Assembly: GCA_003233615.1 (NCBI GenBank)
Contig: QIMB01000457.1
Coordinates: 1-17,247, forward strand
Reading direction: 5' to 3'
Length of the DNA: 17,247 bases
Origin: Nitrospirota bacterium
GTDB lineage: Bacteria; Nitrospirota; Nitrospiria; Nitrospirales; UBA8639
Positions 15,073-17,247 of this stretch are shown piece by piece. Position numbers and translations under genes: made by a program. The notes under the pieces were generated by a model that saw only the letters and a program-made list of their open reading frames with translations, searched no databases and was not told the origin of the DNA. Position 1 is the stretch's first letter. The number at the start of each line of letters is the position of its first letter.

Positions 15073-16418
15073 TCATCCTTTACGTGCGAGCCTAGATCGT
15101 CTTTGTTGAGAAGACCGGACCCTGGTTGTACGTTTCATCGTTCCAAATACTCTCTTGAAAATCTGTTTTTGATGGCGGACATAGAATGTAGGATTAAAAC
15201 ACGTCGCGATTTCCTTCGTCGATAAATATTTCGCAATAAATGGATCCTGCTCAATACTCCCTGGTTTTTCCATGCGACCATCGCATGTTGTTGGACATGT
15301 TCATAGGCATCTTTTCGCATGGCCCCTTTATGAATCAGGGCTAACAAGAGGCGTTGAGAATAAATAAGGCCACCGGTCTGATTCAGAGTCTCTGTCATGC
15401 GTGCGGGGTAGACCACTAATTTCGAAAGCACGCTGGTCAATCGGACTAACATATAGTCAAGCAAAATTGTGCTATCAGGAATGATGATGCGCTCAACCGA
15501 CGAATGACTAATATCCCGTTCATGCCACAGCGCCACATTTTCCATGGCCGCAAGACTATTGCTGCGAACTACTCTGGCCAAGCCACACAAATTTTCCGAG
15601 GCGATGGGGTTTCGTTTGTGCGGCATAGCCGACGACCCTTTTTGGCCAGGCTCAAAATATTCTTCAGCTTCTAGCACCTCTGTGCGCTGCAAGTGTCGAA
15701 TTTCTGTTGCGACTTTTTCAATACTGGCAGCAATAAGTGCCAAGACGGAAAGGAAGGCGGCATGACGGTCTCGCTGAATGATCTGATTGGAAATCGGAGC
15801 AGGCTTCAAACCTAATTGCAGACACACCGTTTTTTCGACCGATGGAGACAGATGCGCAAATGTTCCCATTGCGCCGGATAGCTTTCCGACGGCAATGTCG
15901 GCAATGGCCGCTTTCAAACGTTGTTGTTGGCGCTGGAATTCTTGATACCAAATCGCTACTTTCCACCCAAAGGTCATCGGCTCGCCATGAATGCCATGGG
16001 AGCGCCCAACGGTAAACGTCTCTTGATGGGCCAAGGCCAAGTCTCGTAACGCCTCTAACAACGCCTCTAAATCATCCATGAGTACGCTGGAGGCTTCAAC
16101 CATTTGTAAGGCCAGGGCCGTATCCAAAATATCTGATGACGTGAGGCCCGCATGAATAAAGCGTGCATCTTTCCCAGCTTGTTCCGCTACGAATTCTAAG
16201 AAGGCGATGACATCATGTTTCGTGATCTGTTCAATGGCGGCAATTCTTGTCGGATTAATCGTCACTTTTTTTCGAACACGTTTTGAGACTCCACGAGGCA
16301 CGTCTCCCGAATCTTCCATGGCCTGACAGACAGCCAATTCTACTTCCAGCCAACATTCATATTTACGTTGCTGGGTCCAAATGGCTCCCATGTGTGGTCG
16401 CGTATATCGTGCAATCAT
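15073..16418 (-). CDS. purB: Adenylosuccinate lyase (PurB), frameshifted near the 3' end
   Basis: PurB cleaves SAICAR and adenylosuccinate, releasing fumarate. The main frame (16418 down) begins MIARYTRPHMGAIWTQQRKY and carries GRSHGIHGEP (~138-147, catalytic His141) and the fumarase/aspartase signature GSSAMPHKRNP (261-271), so the catalytic core is intact. After AMVAWKNQG the frame runs into an unrelated basic tail and stops at 15135. The adjacent frame gives SIEQDPFIAKYLSTKEIATC and FNPTFYVRHQKQIFKRVFG, a normal PurB C-terminus, ending at 15073 right before purC. Adding one base within 15259-15269 (ccc or ttttt on the plus strand) restores a single ~448-residue protein, normal for the family. 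This is either a sequencing/assembly indel or a real mutation. The start has no clear ribosome binding site and follows nusB by 16 bp. Confidence 0.93.
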
Positions 16419-16434
16419 ATGCTATATTTTCGGA

Positions 16435-16965
16435 TTAGGAGACAGGATTTGGTGGGGGTGACTCTGGTTGAACAGATGCCAATTTGATGTGTTGACGCTT
16501 TTCTGTCAAGCGTTCTTCTTCACGGAAAATATGATCCAATATTCCATTCACAAATCGTTGGGTTTCATCATCAGCAAAACGCTTCGCCAGTTCAATGGCT
16601 TCATTCATCGTCACAGCTGCCGGGATGTCCGGCTCCCATACGAGTTCGTAAATTGCACATCGAAGAATATTTCGGTCCACGACGGGCATACGTGCAATAG
16701 ACCAATCGATTGCAAATCGTTGAATGAGGTCATCAATATCTGATTGGTGTTCGTTCACACCTTCAAAAATGCTTGTGGCAAACGTCCGAACATTGACGGA
16801 TACCGATTCATGTTCTTCCCAAAAATTCTCCTGACATTCTTCATGCTTTGCTTGAAACTCTTGTTGAAACAGCAACTGTAAAGCCAGCTGCCTTGCCAGT
16901 CGCCGTGAAGAACCACCCTTCGTTTTCTGGGCCTGAGGAAGATCTGAAGGAATCGTCATGGTCAT
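16435..16965 (-). CDS. nusB: Transcription antitermination factor NusB
   Basis: NusB binds boxA RNA with NusE (ribosomal S10) in rRNA antitermination. It has 176 residues, longer than the ~140 of E. coli because of an N-terminal tail (~20) and a proline-rich C-terminal tail (~20). The core shows SRRLARQLALQLLFQQEF, then the second half MPVVDRNILRCAIYELVWEP and IPAAVTMNEAIELAKRFADD, followed by RFVNGILDHI, all typical of NusB. Two in-frame ATGs (16965 and 16959) could serve as start; the outer one is used. It lies between ribH and purB, in the widely conserved ribH-nusB order. Confidence 0.95.
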   Translation of the reverse strand: MTMTIPSDLPQAQKTKGGSSRRLARQLALQLLFQQEFQAKHEECQENFWEEHESVSVNVRTFATSIFEGVNEHQSDIDDLIQRFAIDWSIARMPVVDRNILRCAIYELVWEPDIPAAVTMNEAIELAKRFADDETQRFVNGILDHIFREEERLTEKRQHIKLASVQPESPPPNPVS

Positions 16966-17048
16966 GAATCAGAAATTATGAGCCTGTAAAATAATATCAC
17001 TCCGATAGCCCATACATGTTGTAGGTGCCATCGACGTCAACAGCCAAG

Positions 17049-17167
17049 GGAATGGTCAAAAAGTCCGTCCAGCAAGGCCGCAGCCATTTTGACGCGCGGA
17101 GCGTACTCTCAGTACGTGAGCACGGCAAAATGGCGAGAACGCTGCTGGCGGATTTTTTCAACATTCC
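17049..17167. repeat. 119-bp imperfect palindrome between ribH and nusB
   Basis: The left arm begins ggaatggtcaaaaagtccgt and ends near agccattttg (17091). The right arm (caaaatggcg from 17125 to cattcc at 17167) reverse-complements to ggaatgttgaaaaaatccgc and ends ccattttg, so the arms pair over about 42 bases with small mismatches. The centre holds a further perfect hairpin, cgtact-ctc-agtacg (17102-17116). It starts 3 bp after the ribH stop. In the transcribed direction it ends with a T-run (gactttttgacc), so it could act as a partial terminator or an RNA-stability element between ribH and nusB. I recall similar palindromes ending in gtccgcc-agcag in Nitrospira genomes. It is non-coding. 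Confidence 0.75.
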
Positions 17168-17169
17168 CA

Positions 17170-17247
17170 TTATCGTAAAAATCCAGGTTGGCGAACATTG
17201 GCTTTCTGTAACTGCTTGAGCAAGGAAATCATTTCAATTGCCGTACG
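17170..17247 (-). CDS. ribH: C-terminal end of 6,7-dimethyl-8-ribityllumazine synthase (RibH), partial
   Basis: The minus strand entering from the window edge is open for 25 codons, reading RTAIEMISLLKQLQKANVRQ and then PGFLR before TAA. The piece AIEMISLLKQL matches the conserved last helix of lumazine synthase (usually ..AALAALEMANLLKQL). The position just upstream of nusB is the expected place for ribH, which makes the riboflavin precursor. The fragment is too short for full certainty; the rest lies outside the window. Confidence 0.62.
   Translation of the reverse strand, partial: RTAIEMISLLKQLQKANVRQPGFLR

Noticed and set aside
15262..15272. Programmed -1 frameshift in purB
   Set aside because: The site G AAA AAC is not a canonical slippery heptamer, no downstream stimulator was recognised, and purB is not known for recoding. 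A one-base indel is simpler.
15073..15273. Separate small minus-strand gene beginning MEKPGSIEQDP
   Set aside because: Its sequence is the normal C-terminus of adenylosuccinate lyase, so it is part of purB after a frameshift, not a gene of its own.
1..17247. CRISPR array, tRNA, rRNA, transposase or prophage genes
   Set aside because: No regularly spaced direct repeats, no recognisable RNA gene, and no integrase, transposase or phage structural protein were found on either strand.

Overview
The window looks like a piece of a moderate-GC Gram-negative genome, most plausibly Nitrospirota (Nitrospira-like). That guess rests on the gene order ribH-nusB-purB-purC-purS-purQ-purL-purF and on palindromic intergenic repeats that I associate from memory with Nitrospira genomes. 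It is an inference, since no 16S or other marker is present.

Left part, plus strand (1-5057). A large protein, probably cut at its 5' end by the window edge, joins a LuxD-like acyl-transferase/thioesterase domain with an intact-looking Ser-Asp-His triad to a class I SAM-dependent methyltransferase. A 581-bp gene-free stretch follows. It holds two unrelated palindromic repeats, one of them a ~169-bp MITE-like element with long imperfect terminal inverted repeats. Then comes a membrane sensor histidine kinase (multi-TM, GAF, HisKA, HATPase_c) with no response regulator beside it.

Middle part, minus strand (5086-8876). This is a compact run of accessory genes: a CrtF/acetylserotonin-type O-methyltransferase, an uncharacterised 145-residue protein, a TPR protein, an MBL-fold-like protein with altered metal motifs, a small unknown protein and a secreted TlpA-like thioredoxin. 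Several neighbours overlap by 4-8 bp, suggesting translational coupling.

Right part, minus strand (8996-17247). This is a purine biosynthesis operon headed by ribH (only its last 25 codons are inside the window) and nusB, followed by purB, purC, purS, purQ, a DUF433 gene, purL and purF. PurS, PurQ and PurL together form the three-subunit FGAM synthetase. PurF starts the pathway, PurC makes SAICAR, and PurB cleaves SAICAR and adenylosuccinate. purB carries a one-base frameshift near its 3' end: the normal C-terminus is present in another frame and runs to the purC start. A DUF433 gene and a palindromic GC-rich repeat sit between purQ and purL, and a 119-bp imperfect palindrome sits between ribH and nusB. 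purM, purN, purD, purE, purK and purH are not in the window.

No rRNA, tRNA, CRISPR array, complete transposase or prophage gene was seen. The least ordinary item is the LuxD-like/methyltransferase fusion.
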